Counted from the stretch's first letter, positions 48,352 to 57,299 are shown. The stretch: 64,000 nucleotides of DNA from Hydrogenophaga borbori (GCF_003417535.1 NZ_QVLS01000008.1:124001-188000), one strand, 5' to 3'. Numbers and translations: made by a program. Notes: a model not told the origin generated them from the letters alone.

Positions 48352-49609
48352 TGGCGGGCACGGCGATCAACAGGCCCAGCCGCACCAGGTCCACCAGCAC
48401 GAAAGGCGTGACGCCGCGCCAGATGGCGCCCGTGGGCACTTCCGGCAGCATGCTGCGCAGCACGAAGACGTTCATGCCCACGGGTGGCGTGATCAGGGAG
48501 ATTTCGGCGACGCAGACGATCAGCACGCCGAACCAGACCGGGTCCAGGCCCATGTGCGTGATCAGCGGAAAGAAGATCGGCACCGTGAGCAGGATCATCG
48601 ACAGGGTTTCCATCGCCGCGCCGAGCACCACGTAGATCAGGCAGATGCCCACCACCACCATGAGAGGCGACAGCCCCAGGCCGACGACCGCGTCGCGCAG
48701 GTCGGTGGGCATGGTGGTGTAGTTGATGAAGTTGGCGAACAGCGAGGCGCCGATCAGGATGGTGAAGAGCATGGCCGAGGTGCGGCCCGATTCGCCCAGG
48801 ATCTCGATGAGCCGGCCCCAGGACAGGGTGCGCCGCAGCGCGGCGAACAGCAGGCCGCCCATGGCGCCCACGCCGGCGGCCTCGGTGGCGGTGAACAGCC
48901 CGCCGTACAGGCCCCCCATGACGACGCCGAACAGCAGCAGCACCGCCCACACCTTGCGCAGCGCCTGCCAGCGCTCGCGCCAGGGCGTGTGCTCGCCCGG
49001 CGGGCCCAGTTCGGGCGAACGGGCCGTGACCACCGCCGCGGCCACCATGTACAGCGCCATCGCCAGCAGGCCCGGCAGCAGGCCGGCGGCGAACAGGGCG
49101 CCGATGCTCTGCTCGGTCATGATGCCGTAGATGACCAGGATCACGGACGGCGGGATCAGGATGCCCAGCGTGCCGCCGGCGGCGATGGTGCCGGCCGCGA
49201 AGGAGTCGGCGTAGCGGTAGCGCCGCATCTCGGGCATGGCCACCCGGGCCATGGTGGCCACGGTGGCGAGCGAGGAGCCGCAGATCGCGCCGAAGCCCGC
49301 GCAGGACACCAGTGTCGACAGCGACAGCCCGCCGCGGCGGTGTCCGAAGAAGGCGAACGAGGCGCGAAAGAGCTCGCGCGACATCCCGGCCTGCGTCACG
49401 AGCTGGCCCATGAGGATGAACAGCGGCACCACCGACAGGGTGTACTTGGCGACGTCCAGCACCTCCGTGGTGGCCGAGGCACCGGCCGCCGGCCAGCCGC
49501 GCATGAAGCCCATGCCCGCCACGCCCACGATGCCCATGGCGAAGGCCAGTGGCACGCGCAGGAACATCAGCAGGAAGAGGCCTCCGAACCCGAGCATGGC
49601 TTCGTTCAT
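48317..49609 (-). CDS. dctM: TRAP transporter large permease (DctM)
   Basis: A 430-residue permease with about 12 membrane segments, the sodium-coupled channel of a TRAP importer. GTLGILIPPSVILVIYG and ITPPVGMNVFVLRSML are the paired signature loops. Its start overlaps the dctQ stop (ATGA). Last gene of the GST-LigB-DctPQM operon; the convergent LysR gene overlaps its 3' end. Probably imports the aromatic acid degraded here. Confidence 0.94.
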   Translation of the reverse strand: MNEAMLGFGGLFLLMFLRVPLAFAMGIVGVAGMGFMRGWPAAGASATTEVLDVAKYTLSVVPLFILMGQLVTQAGMSRELFRASFAFFGHRRGGLSLSTLVSCAGFGAICGSSLATVATMARVAMPEMRRYRYADSFAAGTIAAGGTLGILIPPSVILVIYGIMTEQSIGALFAAGLLPGLLAMALYMVAAAVVTARSPELGPPGEHTPWRERWQALRKVWAVLLLFGVVMGGLYGGLFTATEAAGVGAMGGLLFAALRRTLSWGRLIEILGESGRTSAMLFTILIGASLFANFINYTTMPTDLRDAVVGLGLSPLMVVVGICLIYVVLGAAMETLSMILLTVPIFFPLITHMGLDPVWFGVLIVCVAEISLITPPVGMNVFVLRSMLPEVPTGAIWRGVTPFVLVDLVRLGLLIAVPAITLWLPQALRL

Positions 49610-50145
49610 GGGGTGGTCTCCGGTGGGGTGTCGTCGATGGAAGGGGCGGGGGCGAACGCCAGGCCCAGGTGCATCGCGGCCGTCAGCAGCAGCAGCGCCG
49701 CGATCGCATAGTGGAAGTTCGCCAGCCCGATGGACAGGATGGGCGTGGTGTCGCCGTACGAGGCGGTGCGGGCCGCCCGCGCGAACAGCAGCACGCCGAT
49801 GCCGGCGAGGATCGCCGCGCAGCACAGGTCGGCGAGCCGTGACTGCAGGTGCTTCAGGCGGGCGGGCAGCCAGGGGTCGAACAGGTCGAACAGCACGTGC
49901 TCGCCTTGGAGGGAGGCCAGCGGCAGCCCGGCGAACACCGTCACGAGCATCAGCAGTTCGACCAGTTCCACCACACCGGGCAGGCCGATGCCGAGCAGCT
50001 TGCGCGCGACCACGTCGGCGCATTGCAGCAGCATCATGGCGAAGATCGCGGCGGCCACCGCCCAGGTCAGCAGCTTCTGGATCCGCGCCGTGACCGCGAT
50101 CCGTGGCGTGGGCGCGGCCGCCGGCGTGGCGGGGCTCGCGAGCAT
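49606..50145 (-). CDS. dctQ: TRAP transporter small permease (DctQ)
   Basis: A 179-residue protein with four predicted membrane helices, from LLTWAVAAAIFAMMLLQ to FHYAIAALLLLTAAMHLGL. It links binding protein and channel in the TRAP system. Start and stop overlap dctP (TGATG) and dctM (ATGA), so the three subunits are translationally coupled. Confidence 0.9.
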   Translation of the reverse strand: MLASPATPAAAPTPRIAVTARIQKLLTWAVAAAIFAMMLLQCADVVARKLLGIGLPGVVELVELLMLVTVFAGLPLASLQGEHVLFDLFDPWLPARLKHLQSRLADLCCAAILAGIGVLLFARAARTASYGDTTPILSIGLANFHYAIAALLLLTAAMHLGLAFAPAPSIDDTPPETTP

Positions 50146-51161
50146 CAGCGCTGCTGCTTCGCGATTTCGGCGCGAAGCTCCTGCAGGACCTGGGCCGCGT
50201 TCGGCAGGCCCTTCTGTTTCGCCGCGTCCACCCATTGCTGCTCCAGCGGCGCGGTCTTCTGGCGGATCGCCTCGATCAGCGCCGGCGAGGAGGGCGAGGA
50301 GTCCACGCCGATGGCGTCCAGCGCGGCGCGGCCACGCTGGTCGGCGGCGTCCCATTCGCGGCCGATGCGACGGGCCAGCGGTTCGCCCGACAGCTTCTCG
50401 ATGGCCGCGCGGTCGGCGGCGGAGAGCCGCCCCCAGGTGCCTTCGTTCATGAACATCGCGAAGCTGGTGTTGTAGAGGCCGCCCGGGATGTTCGTGCGGT
50501 ACTTGATGAACTTCTCCAGGCGGTACACGGGCACGGATTCGGCCGGGAAGAAGACGCCGTCGACCACGCCGGCCGACATCAGCTCGTAGGACTCCACCGA
50601 AGGCTTGAGGATGGCGCTGGCACCCAGGGCCTGGGCCACGTCCTTGACCATGCCCCCACCCACACGGAACTTCAGGCCGCCGAGGTCCGCGAGGGTCTTG
50701 ATCGGGCGCTTCGACAGGTAGATGTCGGCCGGCCCGTGCGTGAAGACCGAGAGCACCTTCAGGCCCTTGTGCTCCTTCGCGAAGGCGTCGTGGCGCTCGA
50801 AGATGCGCTGGTAGGCGACGGAGTTGATCTCGGCCGAGTGGCCCAGGAAGGGCAGTTCGGCCACCGAGGTCAGCACGAAGCGGCCCGGCGTGTAGCCGTG
50901 GATGCCGAAGGACAGGTCGGCGAGCCCGTCGCGCACGGCGTCGAAGGTGGCGGCCGGGCCCGCCACCGGCTTGGGCAGGATGTTGCAGCTCACGCGCTTG
51001 TCCGTGGCCTGGGCCACGTCGTCGCACCACTGGCTGACGGCCTTCATCACGGGATGGGTCTGCGGCACGAACATCGAGGTCGTGAGCACCGTCTGCGCCG
51101 ATGAGAGCAAGGGCGCCAGGGCCAGTGCGAGCAGCAGCGTGCGAGGGGTCGCCAATTTCAT
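50145..51161 (-). CDS. dctP: TRAP transporter substrate-binding protein (DctP)
   Basis: A 338-residue periplasmic binding protein with signal peptide MKLATPRTLLLALALAPLLSSA. DctP-family landmarks include LADLSFGIHGYTPGRF, LKFRVGGGMVKDVAQALGA and VVDGVFFPAESV. The conserved arginine that binds the ligand carboxylate is probably in the KFRVGGG segment. GGAGACAACACC precedes the ATG. It lies 53 bp after LigB. Confidence 0.92.
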   Translation of the reverse strand: MKLATPRTLLLALALAPLLSSAQTVLTTSMFVPQTHPVMKAVSQWCDDVAQATDKRVSCNILPKPVAGPAATFDAVRDGLADLSFGIHGYTPGRFVLTSVAELPFLGHSAEINSVAYQRIFERHDAFAKEHKGLKVLSVFTHGPADIYLSKRPIKTLADLGGLKFRVGGGMVKDVAQALGASAILKPSVESYELMSAGVVDGVFFPAESVPVYRLEKFIKYRTNIPGGLYNTSFAMFMNEGTWGRLSAADRAAIEKLSGEPLARRIGREWDAADQRGRAALDAIGVDSSPSSPALIEAIRQKTAPLEQQWVDAAKQKGLPNAAQVLQELRAEIAKQQR

Positions 51162-51214
51162 GGTGTTGTCTCCTGGAGAATGCGGCACGGCTGTGCCTCG
51201 TGGGGAAAGGGTTG

Positions 51215-52075
51215 TCAGGCCAGCGCGGCGCTCGCGCGCGCGGTCGTGGCCTCTGCTCCCGTGGCCATCACGCCGATGGAGCAGCCGCAGGCGAAGATGG
51301 GGATGGGCTCGTAGCACCAGACCTCGCCGGTGTGGCCCGCGCAGGCGCCGGCCACCGCGATGAAGGTGCGAATTTCGTAGCCGCCCTGGCCGCCGTCGCG
51401 CTGGGTCTCTTCGTCGGTGTAGGCGCACAGGGCCTCGCGGTCGTTGCGCGTCCAGCGCGCCAGGAACTCGCGGTCCCAGGCCTCGTTGATGCGCCCGGAG
51501 TCCGGCGTGCAAGGCCAGTGCGAGATGCCGCCGGTGCCGATCAGGGCGACGCGCGCCGGCATGGCGTCGGCGGCGCGCCGGATGGCCTCGCCGAGCGCGT
51601 AGGCGCGCTGCAGCGGCGCCAGCGGAGGGCCCTGGCAGTTGATGTTGACCGGAATGATGGGCAGGTCGTTCTGCGGCACCAGGTGGTGCAGCGGCACCAT
51701 GATCCCGTGGTCCAGCTTCCACTCCTCGCAGAAGCTCAGGTCCACCGTGGCCGACATGCCTTCGATCAGCTGCAGCGAGAGCGCGCTGTTGCCGGGCACG
51801 CGGCGGCGTGCAATGCCCAGCCACTCGGGGTCCTCGATGGGGCCTTCGTAGTGGTCGGCCATGCCGACCGCGAACGCCGGCATGTTGTTTATGAAGAAGT
51901 TGGCGAAGTGCTCGGCGGCGATCACCACCAGCACATCGGGCCGGCTCGCGCGCAGCGCCTCGCGCTGGGCCTGATAGGCCGCTTCCAGCCGCGCGAGTTG
52001 CCGGGGGTCGGCGCGATCGCGCCGCGCGGTGATGCCGGGGCCATGGCTGCAAACGCCCGCGAAGACGAGGCTCAT
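51215..52075 (-). CDS. Extradiol dioxygenase catalytic (LigB-type) subunit
   Basis: A 286-residue class III extradiol ring-cleavage dioxygenase. Expected Fe(II) ligands are present: a histidine in GVCSHGPGI near residue 10, one in AAEHFANFF, and a glutamate in WCYEPIP. The family includes protocatechuate 4,5-dioxygenase, gallate dioxygenase and related enzymes. Its small subunit is encoded behind the Rieske reductase, 6 kb away. It overlaps the GST stop by four bases (ATGA). Confidence 0.9.
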   Translation of the reverse strand: MSLVFAGVCSHGPGITARRDRADPRQLARLEAAYQAQREALRASRPDVLVVIAAEHFANFFINNMPAFAVGMADHYEGPIEDPEWLGIARRRVPGNSALSLQLIEGMSATVDLSFCEEWKLDHGIMVPLHHLVPQNDLPIIPVNINCQGPPLAPLQRAYALGEAIRRAADAMPARVALIGTGGISHWPCTPDSGRINEAWDREFLARWTRNDREALCAYTDEETQRDGGQGGYEIRTFIAVAGACAGHTGEVWCYEPIPIFACGCSIGVMATGAEATTARASAALA

Positions 52076-52788
52076 GCCAGGTCCGCCAGGGGCGCATCGG
52101 CGCCCGCCATCTCGGCCGGCAGCTCGTAGGCGCGCACGCCGCGTTCGCGGGCCACCACGCGACGCACGGCACCGCGTTGCCAGACCCGCTGTGCCAGGGC
52201 GCGGTAGCGGGGCCGGGGCGGCATCTCGCCGCTCAGCCGCTCGTCGAAGCTCCAGAGGTAGAACACGAAGAGGTAGGCGTCGACCGCGCTGAAGGCCTCG
52301 CCCAGCGCATAGGGCGTGTCGCCCAGGCGCCGCTCCACGGTCTGCAGCGCGCGCGCCAGGCGCTCGTGGCCCTGGGCGCGCACGGCCTCGACCACCTCGG
52401 GGCGGTCGCCGCCGTAGCTTTGCGGACGGAAGACCGAGCGGTAAGCGGCGTGCAGACTGCTGGAGATGAAGTTCATCCACTCGTGGGCCCGCGCCCGCGC
52501 CAGCGTGCCGGGCCGCGGCAGCAATCCGCGCTCGGGGACCAGGTCGGCGAGGTAGCTCAGCAGGGCCTGCGACTCGGTCAGGATCTGCCCGTCGATGGCC
52601 AGGGCGGGCACCGTGCCGCTGGGGTTGAGCTGCAGGTACTCGGGGCGGAGGTGTTCGCCAGCGCGGATGTTGACGGCGCGGGCGGCGTAGGGGAGCCCGG
52701 ACTCCTCCAGCACGATGTGGGGCGCCAGGGAACAGGCCTTGGGGCTGTAGTAGAGGATGAGCTCGGGGGGAAAGGGTGGGGCGTTCAT
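52072..52788 (-). CDS. Glutathione S-transferase
   Basis: A 238-residue GST with an N-terminal thioredoxin fold (LILYYSPKACSLAPHIVLEE, the beta-class active cysteine in ACSLAPH), the NPSGTVPAL cis-proline and a C-terminal helical domain. GSTs in aromatic gene clusters act as beta-etherases, isomerases of ring-fission products or dehalogenases. It is first in the operon with LigB and the TRAP transporter, downstream of operator copy 2. Confidence 0.9.
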   Translation of the reverse strand: MNAPPFPPELILYYSPKACSLAPHIVLEESGLPYAARAVNIRAGEHLRPEYLQLNPSGTVPALAIDGQILTESQALLSYLADLVPERGLLPRPGTLARARAHEWMNFISSSLHAAYRSVFRPQSYGGDRPEVVEAVRAQGHERLARALQTVERRLGDTPYALGEAFSAVDAYLFVFYLWSFDERLSGEMPPRPRYRALAQRVWQRGAVRRVVARERGVRAYELPAEMAGADAPLADLA

Positions 52789-52855
52789 GGGGTGGTGGCG
52801 TCGGCTGCGGGCGCAGTTTTATGGAGGGGGCCGGCCGCGATAAGGGGGGCGGACG

Positions 52856-52884
52856 TGGACAAACTGTCCACCCACTTGGACAAT
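52856..52884. promoter_or_regulatory. LysR-type operator, copy 2 (GST-LigB-TRAP promoter)
   Basis: TGGACA-N3-TGTCC-N7-TGGACAAT, the same dyad, third half-site and spacing as at 47,348-47,376, in the same genomic orientation. It lies 67 bp upstream of the GST start codon. Confidence 0.7.
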
Positions 52885-52984
52885 GGCCACGCTTCGCGGT
52901 GCACCCGCGCCCGGTCGCGCGCGGTGGGGTGGCGCTGGCCTCGCCCCCGGGCCAGCGCCTTCGGCCTCTGCGGCCTCGGCGGCC
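52885..52984. other. GC-rich spacer with a long hairpin behind the MFS gene
   Basis: GGCGCTGGCC and GGCCAGCGCC form a 10-bp stem around a short loop near 52,929-52,957. It could end transcription of the MFS gene, but no T tract follows. Confidence 0.4.
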
Positions 52985-54586
52985 TCAGCCGCCCCGGACC
53001 GTGGTCTCCATCAGATGGCGCGTGACGCGCGGCGGCTCCAGGCCGATGTGGAAGGCCAGCCGGCGGTCGCGCAGGTCGACGTCGGCGGCGGTGGAGCGGT
53101 CGAAGCGGCGCAGGTGGTCCGTCCACGACTCGTCCACGATGACCTCGACGAAACGCCCGGGCTTGTTGATGTCGTGCAGCAGCTCCCAGGACAGCGCGCC
53201 CTGGCGCAGGCGGCTGCGCCGGCTTTCGTTGAACATCAGGTCGCGGAATTCCTTGGCGCGCGCCGGGTCGATCAGGTACTCGATGGTCAGCATGATGTGA
53301 CCGCGCTGGGGCGGCGACTCGACGCTGGTTGCCGTGGTGAGCACGCGCTGGGGCGTGAGGTCGCCCTCCGGGCCGCGGTCGGGCATCCAGCGGTTGGCCA
53401 GGGCCATGGCCACCCAGCCGCTCGCGGCCGCGATGCCCAGGGCCACCGACAGGCTGGTCCAGGTGGCGATCTGGCCCCACAGGGCGGCGCCGCTGGCGCT
53501 CGCGCCCATGATGGACATCTGGTAGATCGACATGCCACGCGCGCGCACCCAGTCGGGCAGACCCATCTGGATGGACACGCTCAGGGTGTTGGCGGTGGTG
53601 ATCCAGGCCGCGCCGCCGAAGAACATGGCGGGCACGGCCACCCAGACGCGGTCGGTCAGGGCCATCACCGCCATGGCCGCGGCCTGCAGCAGCGCGCCGC
53701 GCAGCACCAGCGCATCGCGCGGGTAGCGGCGGCGCAGGCGCGGCAGGAAGAAGGTCGACACGATGGCCCCTGCGCCCATGGAAGCCAGCAGCAGCGTGAA
53801 GGTGCCCGCGCCGCCGCCCTGCATGCCGCGCGCCAGCAGCGCCAGCAGGGCCAGCAGCGCCGTGGAGTGGAAGAAGAAGATGCAGATGCGCAGCAGCACG
53901 CCCTTGAGAAGGTAGGACTGCGAGACGTACTGCCAGCCCACGCGCATGGCCGTGCCCAGCCGCTCGCGCCCGAGCGGGTGGGGCTTGTGCTCGCGGTGCC
54001 AGCGCGCGATGCCGGCCGCCGCCACCAGCGAGAGCACCGCGTTGAGCAGAAAGACCCAGGCGCTGCCCGCGCCCGCGATCAGCGCGCCGGCCACCAGCGG
54101 GCCGATGATGCGCGAGGCGTTCATGGCCACGCCATTGAGGGCCAGCGCCGCCGGCAGCTGCGGGCGCGGCACCAACTCCGGCACGATGGCCGAGAACACC
54201 GGCCAGCGCATCGCGAAGCCGATGCCGTTGGCGAAGGTCAGCGCCAGCAGCAGCAGCGGTGACATCACCCCGAAGAAGACGAAGCCGCTGAGCACCATGG
54301 CCACCACCGCCACCCAGAGCTGCGTGACCAGGTAGTAGCGTTTGCGGTCCAGGTTGTCGGCCAGCGCCCCGCTGGGCAGGCCGAGCAGGAACACCGGCAG
54401 GGTCGAGGCCGTCTGCACCAGCGCCACCCAGATGGGGGTGGTGGTCAGCGAGGTCATCATCCACGCCGCCGCCACGTCGTTCATCCACATGCACAGGTTG
54501 GCCACGAGCCAGGTGCTCCACAGCAGGCGGAACACGGGCAGGCGCAGGGGGGCGATAGGGGAGAGGCTGTCGTCGGTGGCGGGCAT
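52985..54586 (-). CDS. MFS_3-type exporter with C-terminal ABM-like domain
   Basis: A 533-residue transporter. The first ~400 residues form a 12-helix MFS_3/EntS-like exporter (LPSGALADNLDRKRYYLVTQ between helices 2 and 3). A C-terminal cytoplasmic domain of about 110 residues (from GHIMLTIEYLIDPARAKEFRDLM) resembles dimeric antibiotic-biosynthesis-monooxygenase folds. This fusion is recurrent in the family. Substrate unknown. The ATG at 54,586 (MPATDDSLSPIAPL) was preferred to one six codons upstream; neither has a clear ribosome site. Confidence 0.85.
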   Translation of the reverse strand: MPATDDSLSPIAPLRLPVFRLLWSTWLVANLCMWMNDVAAAWMMTSLTTTPIWVALVQTASTLPVFLLGLPSGALADNLDRKRYYLVTQLWVAVVAMVLSGFVFFGVMSPLLLLALTFANGIGFAMRWPVFSAIVPELVPRPQLPAALALNGVAMNASRIIGPLVAGALIAGAGSAWVFLLNAVLSLVAAAGIARWHREHKPHPLGRERLGTAMRVGWQYVSQSYLLKGVLLRICIFFFHSTALLALLALLARGMQGGGAGTFTLLLASMGAGAIVSTFFLPRLRRRYPRDALVLRGALLQAAAMAVMALTDRVWVAVPAMFFGGAAWITTANTLSVSIQMGLPDWVRARGMSIYQMSIMGASASGAALWGQIATWTSLSVALGIAAASGWVAMALANRWMPDRGPEGDLTPQRVLTTATSVESPPQRGHIMLTIEYLIDPARAKEFRDLMFNESRRSRLRQGALSWELLHDINKPGRFVEVIVDESWTDHLRRFDRSTAADVDLRDRRLAFHIGLEPPRVTRHLMETTVRGG

Positions 54587-54949
54587 GCGTGGACACGAAG
54601 GCATGCGAAGACTGCGGAGCCTACCGCAGTTCAACCCCGCACTCACGTGCGACATTGCGCGGCCCGTTTGACGCCCCGCCGCCCCTTGCCTAGACTCGCC
54701 GCATGCCTTCTCGCCGGATCCACGCCCATTCGCATCGCGCCACCGCGCGTGCGCTGCCGTGCGCGCGTCACGTCCAGGGCCCTTCCGCGGCTCTGCGCGG
54801 CCACCGACTGCTGGCCGCACATTCCTCCGCCCGGCGATAACCCTTCCCCCTCGAACGCACACCTTCCATCGCCGGGCCCAGCAGCCAGTGCGATCCCTGC
54901 CGCGCGCCTGTTCCCTTTTTCTGGCGTCGGCGACCCGAAGGAGCCGTTC
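54587..54949. promoter_or_regulatory. 363-bp intergenic region with the rnk promoter
   Basis: It holds a good sigma-70 promoter, TTGACG (54,668-54,673) and TAGACT (54,691-54,696) with a 17 bp spacer, giving rnk a leader of about 245 nt. A 45-codon ATG frame at 54,703-54,840 has no ribosome site and I do not call it a gene. The rnk frame is also open through the region but shows no protein-like pattern. Confidence 0.65.
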
Positions 54950-55351
54950 ATGTCTTCCATCGTCCGCAGTGAGTGTGTTCTCACCGAGCTGGACCACGCG
55001 CGCCTGAGCAAGCTGCAGGACGCCGCGCGTGGCGGTGCCCTGGCCGATCTCCTGGCCGAGGCCGACCTCGTGCCCTCGCAGCGCGTGCCCGCCGACGTGG
55101 TCACCATGTATTCGCAGGTGCTCGTGCGCGACCACGCGTCGGGCGAGGTGCGCAAGCTGACGCTGTGCTACCCGAGCGACGCCGAGCCCGACGCGGGCTT
55201 TATCTCCGTGCTGTCTCCCATGGGCGCCGCGCTCATCGGGCGGCGCGTGGGCGAGCGCGTGCGCAGCGCGCTGCCCGCCGGGCTGGAGCGTGAGATGACC
55301 CTCGAGGCCATCCTGTTCCAGCCCGAAGCCAGCGGCGACTACAGCACCTAG
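54950..55351 (+). CDS. rnk: Rnk/GreA-C-domain nucleoside diphosphate kinase regulator
   Basis: A 133-residue protein with a short N-terminal coiled coil and a GreA/GreB C-terminal FKBP-like domain. VTMYSQVLVRDHASGEVRKLTLCYPSDA and LSPMGAALIGRRVGE are typical. Rnk binds RNA polymerase and was named for restoring nucleoside diphosphate kinase levels. The ATG is set by GAAGGAG eight bases upstream. An 80 bp gap separates it from the Usp-like gene. Confidence 0.88.
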   Translation: MSSIVRSECVLTELDHARLSKLQDAARGGALADLLAEADLVPSQRVPADVVTMYSQVLVRDHASGEVRKLTLCYPSDAEPDAGFISVLSPMGAALIGRRVGERVRSALPAGLEREMTLEAILFQPEASGDYST

Positions 55352-55431
55352 GCGCGCCCGCCGCGCCTTCCCCCTTGTTGGCCGACGGTGGCATGTCCAC
55401 CGGGTTGGGCCCTGCCTGGGAGTTACCTGCC

Positions 55432-56424
55432 ATGAAATTCTCTTCCCTCATTGCCTGGGACGACGCGGCCCTGCGCGAGTCGCTGCCCGCCAGCGCCGGC
55501 GCGACGGACGACCGCGCGCAACGGGGCGCGCGCGCGAACGACACGGTCGCGCCGCCCTGGCTGCTGGTGCTGACCACCCTGTCGGCGGTCACCGGCGACC
55601 ACCTGGCGAAGGTGGCGCGCGCGGCGGCGGAACTGGGCGTGGGGCTGCGGCTCGCGTACTACGCGGGCGAGCAGCCCATCGGTCTGGTCGATCCCCTGGC
55701 GCGGCTGGCGCAGCGCGCGCGCTTCGTGCGCCGCCAGCACGGCATCGGCGTCGAGGTGGTGGCCCACGAGGTGCGCAGCCGCTACCAGCTGCTGCGGCTG
55801 TCGCGCGCGGCCGGCCTGACCTGTCTGCTGGACGCCAACGAACGGCCGCGGCGCTCGCGCCTCGGGCCCGACCTGCTGTCGCTGCTGCTGCGCGAGGGCC
55901 AGGGGCCGCTGTGGGTGGTGAACGCGTCGGACACCGCCTCGGCGGCGCCGCTGTGCTGCTTCGCGCGCACGGCGCCGCTGTCGCGCGAGCGCGATCTGAT
56001 GCGCTGGTCGCGCGTGTTCGCCCAAGGGCGCGCGGTGCAGCTGGTGCACGTGCTGCAGACCGCGGTGTCACCGCCCGACTCGGGCGACGCCGCCGAACTG
56101 ACGGTGTTCGACCACGTCTTCCGGCAGCTGCGCCTGCAGGCCTTCCAGGCGCTGGACACCTTGTCGCGGCCGCTGCGCGAGGCCGGCTGCGAGACCACTT
56201 TCACCGTGCTCGCGGGCGATGTCGAGCAGCAGCTGCGCCAGCACCTGCGCGCCACGAGGCCCGCGATGGTGCTCATCGGCCACCGCTGGCGGCCGTGGTC
56301 GGTGGGCGCGGCGCGCTCGCGCGTGCAGGGCATCGCAGAGCAGGGCGCCGACGCCCTGGTGGTGCCGCTGCCGCGTGGCGCCTGGTGGTCGTGGATCGCG
56401 CGCGCGATCGGCTGGCGGGGGTGA
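55432..56424 (+). CDS. Divergent universal stress protein-like protein
   Basis: A 330-residue protein with two alpha/beta halves. The second half ends MVLIGHRWRPWSVGAARSR...GADALVVPLP, which resembles the ATP-loop and last strand of UspA domains, although the G-x2-G-x9-G(S/T) motif is degenerate. The first half looks like a more decayed copy. No membrane segment is present apart from a hydrophobic tail WWSWIARAIGW. Function unknown. GGGAG precedes the ATG. The stop overlaps the start of the beta-helix gene, so the two are coupled. Confidence 0.6.
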   Translation: MKFSSLIAWDDAALRESLPASAGATDDRAQRGARANDTVAPPWLLVLTTLSAVTGDHLAKVARAAAELGVGLRLAYYAGEQPIGLVDPLARLAQRARFVRRQHGIGVEVVAHEVRSRYQLLRLSRAAGLTCLLDANERPRRSRLGPDLLSLLLREGQGPLWVVNASDTASAAPLCCFARTAPLSRERDLMRWSRVFAQGRAVQLVHVLQTAVSPPDSGDAAELTVFDHVFRQLRLQAFQALDTLSRPLREAGCETTFTVLAGDVEQQLRQHLRATRPAMVLIGHRWRPWSVGAARSRVQGIAEQGADALVVPLPRGAWWSWIARAIGWRG

Positions 56425-57299
56425 TGGCCATGGAACTCTCCAAAGCCTTCGTGAAGGCCAAGAACCCGTGCGCCGACGGCTTCCGCTGGTTCCTGCGCCA
56501 CCGCCCGCAGGGCGAGGACTACCAGCCGCTGCTGGACGCGCTGGTGGCCGACGGCCGAGTCGACGACGCCTGCTGGCTGCTGGCGCAGTTCGGCCCCACC
56601 AGCGCGGTGCTGCAGCTCGACGAGCTGTCCTGCGAGTCCATCGTCTTCGCGGGCGCCATCGAGGTGCGCGGCGGCATCGACGCCGGCGCGCGTGTGCGCG
56701 CCGGCCGGGGCATCCGCGCGGGCGGCGACATCCAGGTCGGGCGCGAGCTGGTGGCGGGCGAAACCATCGCGGCCGGCGGCGTGGTCGAGGCCACCACCCT
56801 GGAGGCCGGCGGAGACCTGCTGGCCGGGGCCGCGGTCGTCGAAGGTGCCCTGCGCGTGGGTGGCCAGTTGAGGATCGCGCGCGACCTGGTGTGCCGCCGC
56901 GACCTCGACGTGGGCGCGCAGGCCAGCGTGGGCGGCGTGCTGGTGGCGCAGGGTGAGGTGCGCGTGGCCCGCAGCCTGCGCGTGCGCGGCACGCTGCGCA
57001 CGGGCGGCGGCGTGCGCGCGGGCGATGGCGTGCTGGTCGATGGCGCGATCGATTGCGGCTCGCACCTCGACGCGGGCTGGGGCATCAAGGCCGGCGGACC
57101 CATCACCGCGCGCGGCGCGATCCGCGCCGGCGAAAGCCTCTGCGCCGACGGCGAGATCGCGGCCGGCGCGGGCTACGGCGTGTACGCCGGCCTGTGCGTG
57201 CAGCGCGAGGACTGGGCCGGCAGCGCGCGCGTGATCGCCACCGAGCGGCCGGCCGAGCTGTTGAGCGGTTGCTGGGTCGGCCCGGCCGTGCTGGCGTGA
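56424..57299 (+). CDS. Beta-helix repeat protein of unknown function
   Basis: A 291-residue protein. An N-terminal helical domain of about 65 residues (NPCADGFRWFLRHRP...VDDACWLLAQFGPT) is followed by about 200 residues of short repeats of the type I.AGG.I.AG..V.AGG, with Gly, Ala and Val or Ile at fixed intervals. This pattern suggests a right- or left-handed beta-helix like that of bactofilins or DUF342/FapA-type proteins. It has no signal peptide or membrane helix. Translationally coupled to the Usp-like gene through GTGATGG. I do not recognise a characterised relative. Confidence 0.65.
   Translation: MAMELSKAFVKAKNPCADGFRWFLRHRPQGEDYQPLLDALVADGRVDDACWLLAQFGPTSAVLQLDELSCESIVFAGAIEVRGGIDAGARVRAGRGIRAGGDIQVGRELVAGETIAAGGVVEATTLEAGGDLLAGAAVVEGALRVGGQLRIARDLVCRRDLDVGAQASVGGVLVAQGEVRVARSLRVRGTLRTGGGVRAGDGVLVDGAIDCGSHLDAGWGIKAGGPITARGAIRAGESLCADGEIAAGAGYGVYAGLCVQREDWAGSARVIATERPAELLSGCWVGPAVLA

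Noticed and set aside
54703-54840. 45-codon leader ORF before rnk
   Set aside because: No ribosome site and a composition like random GC-rich sequence.
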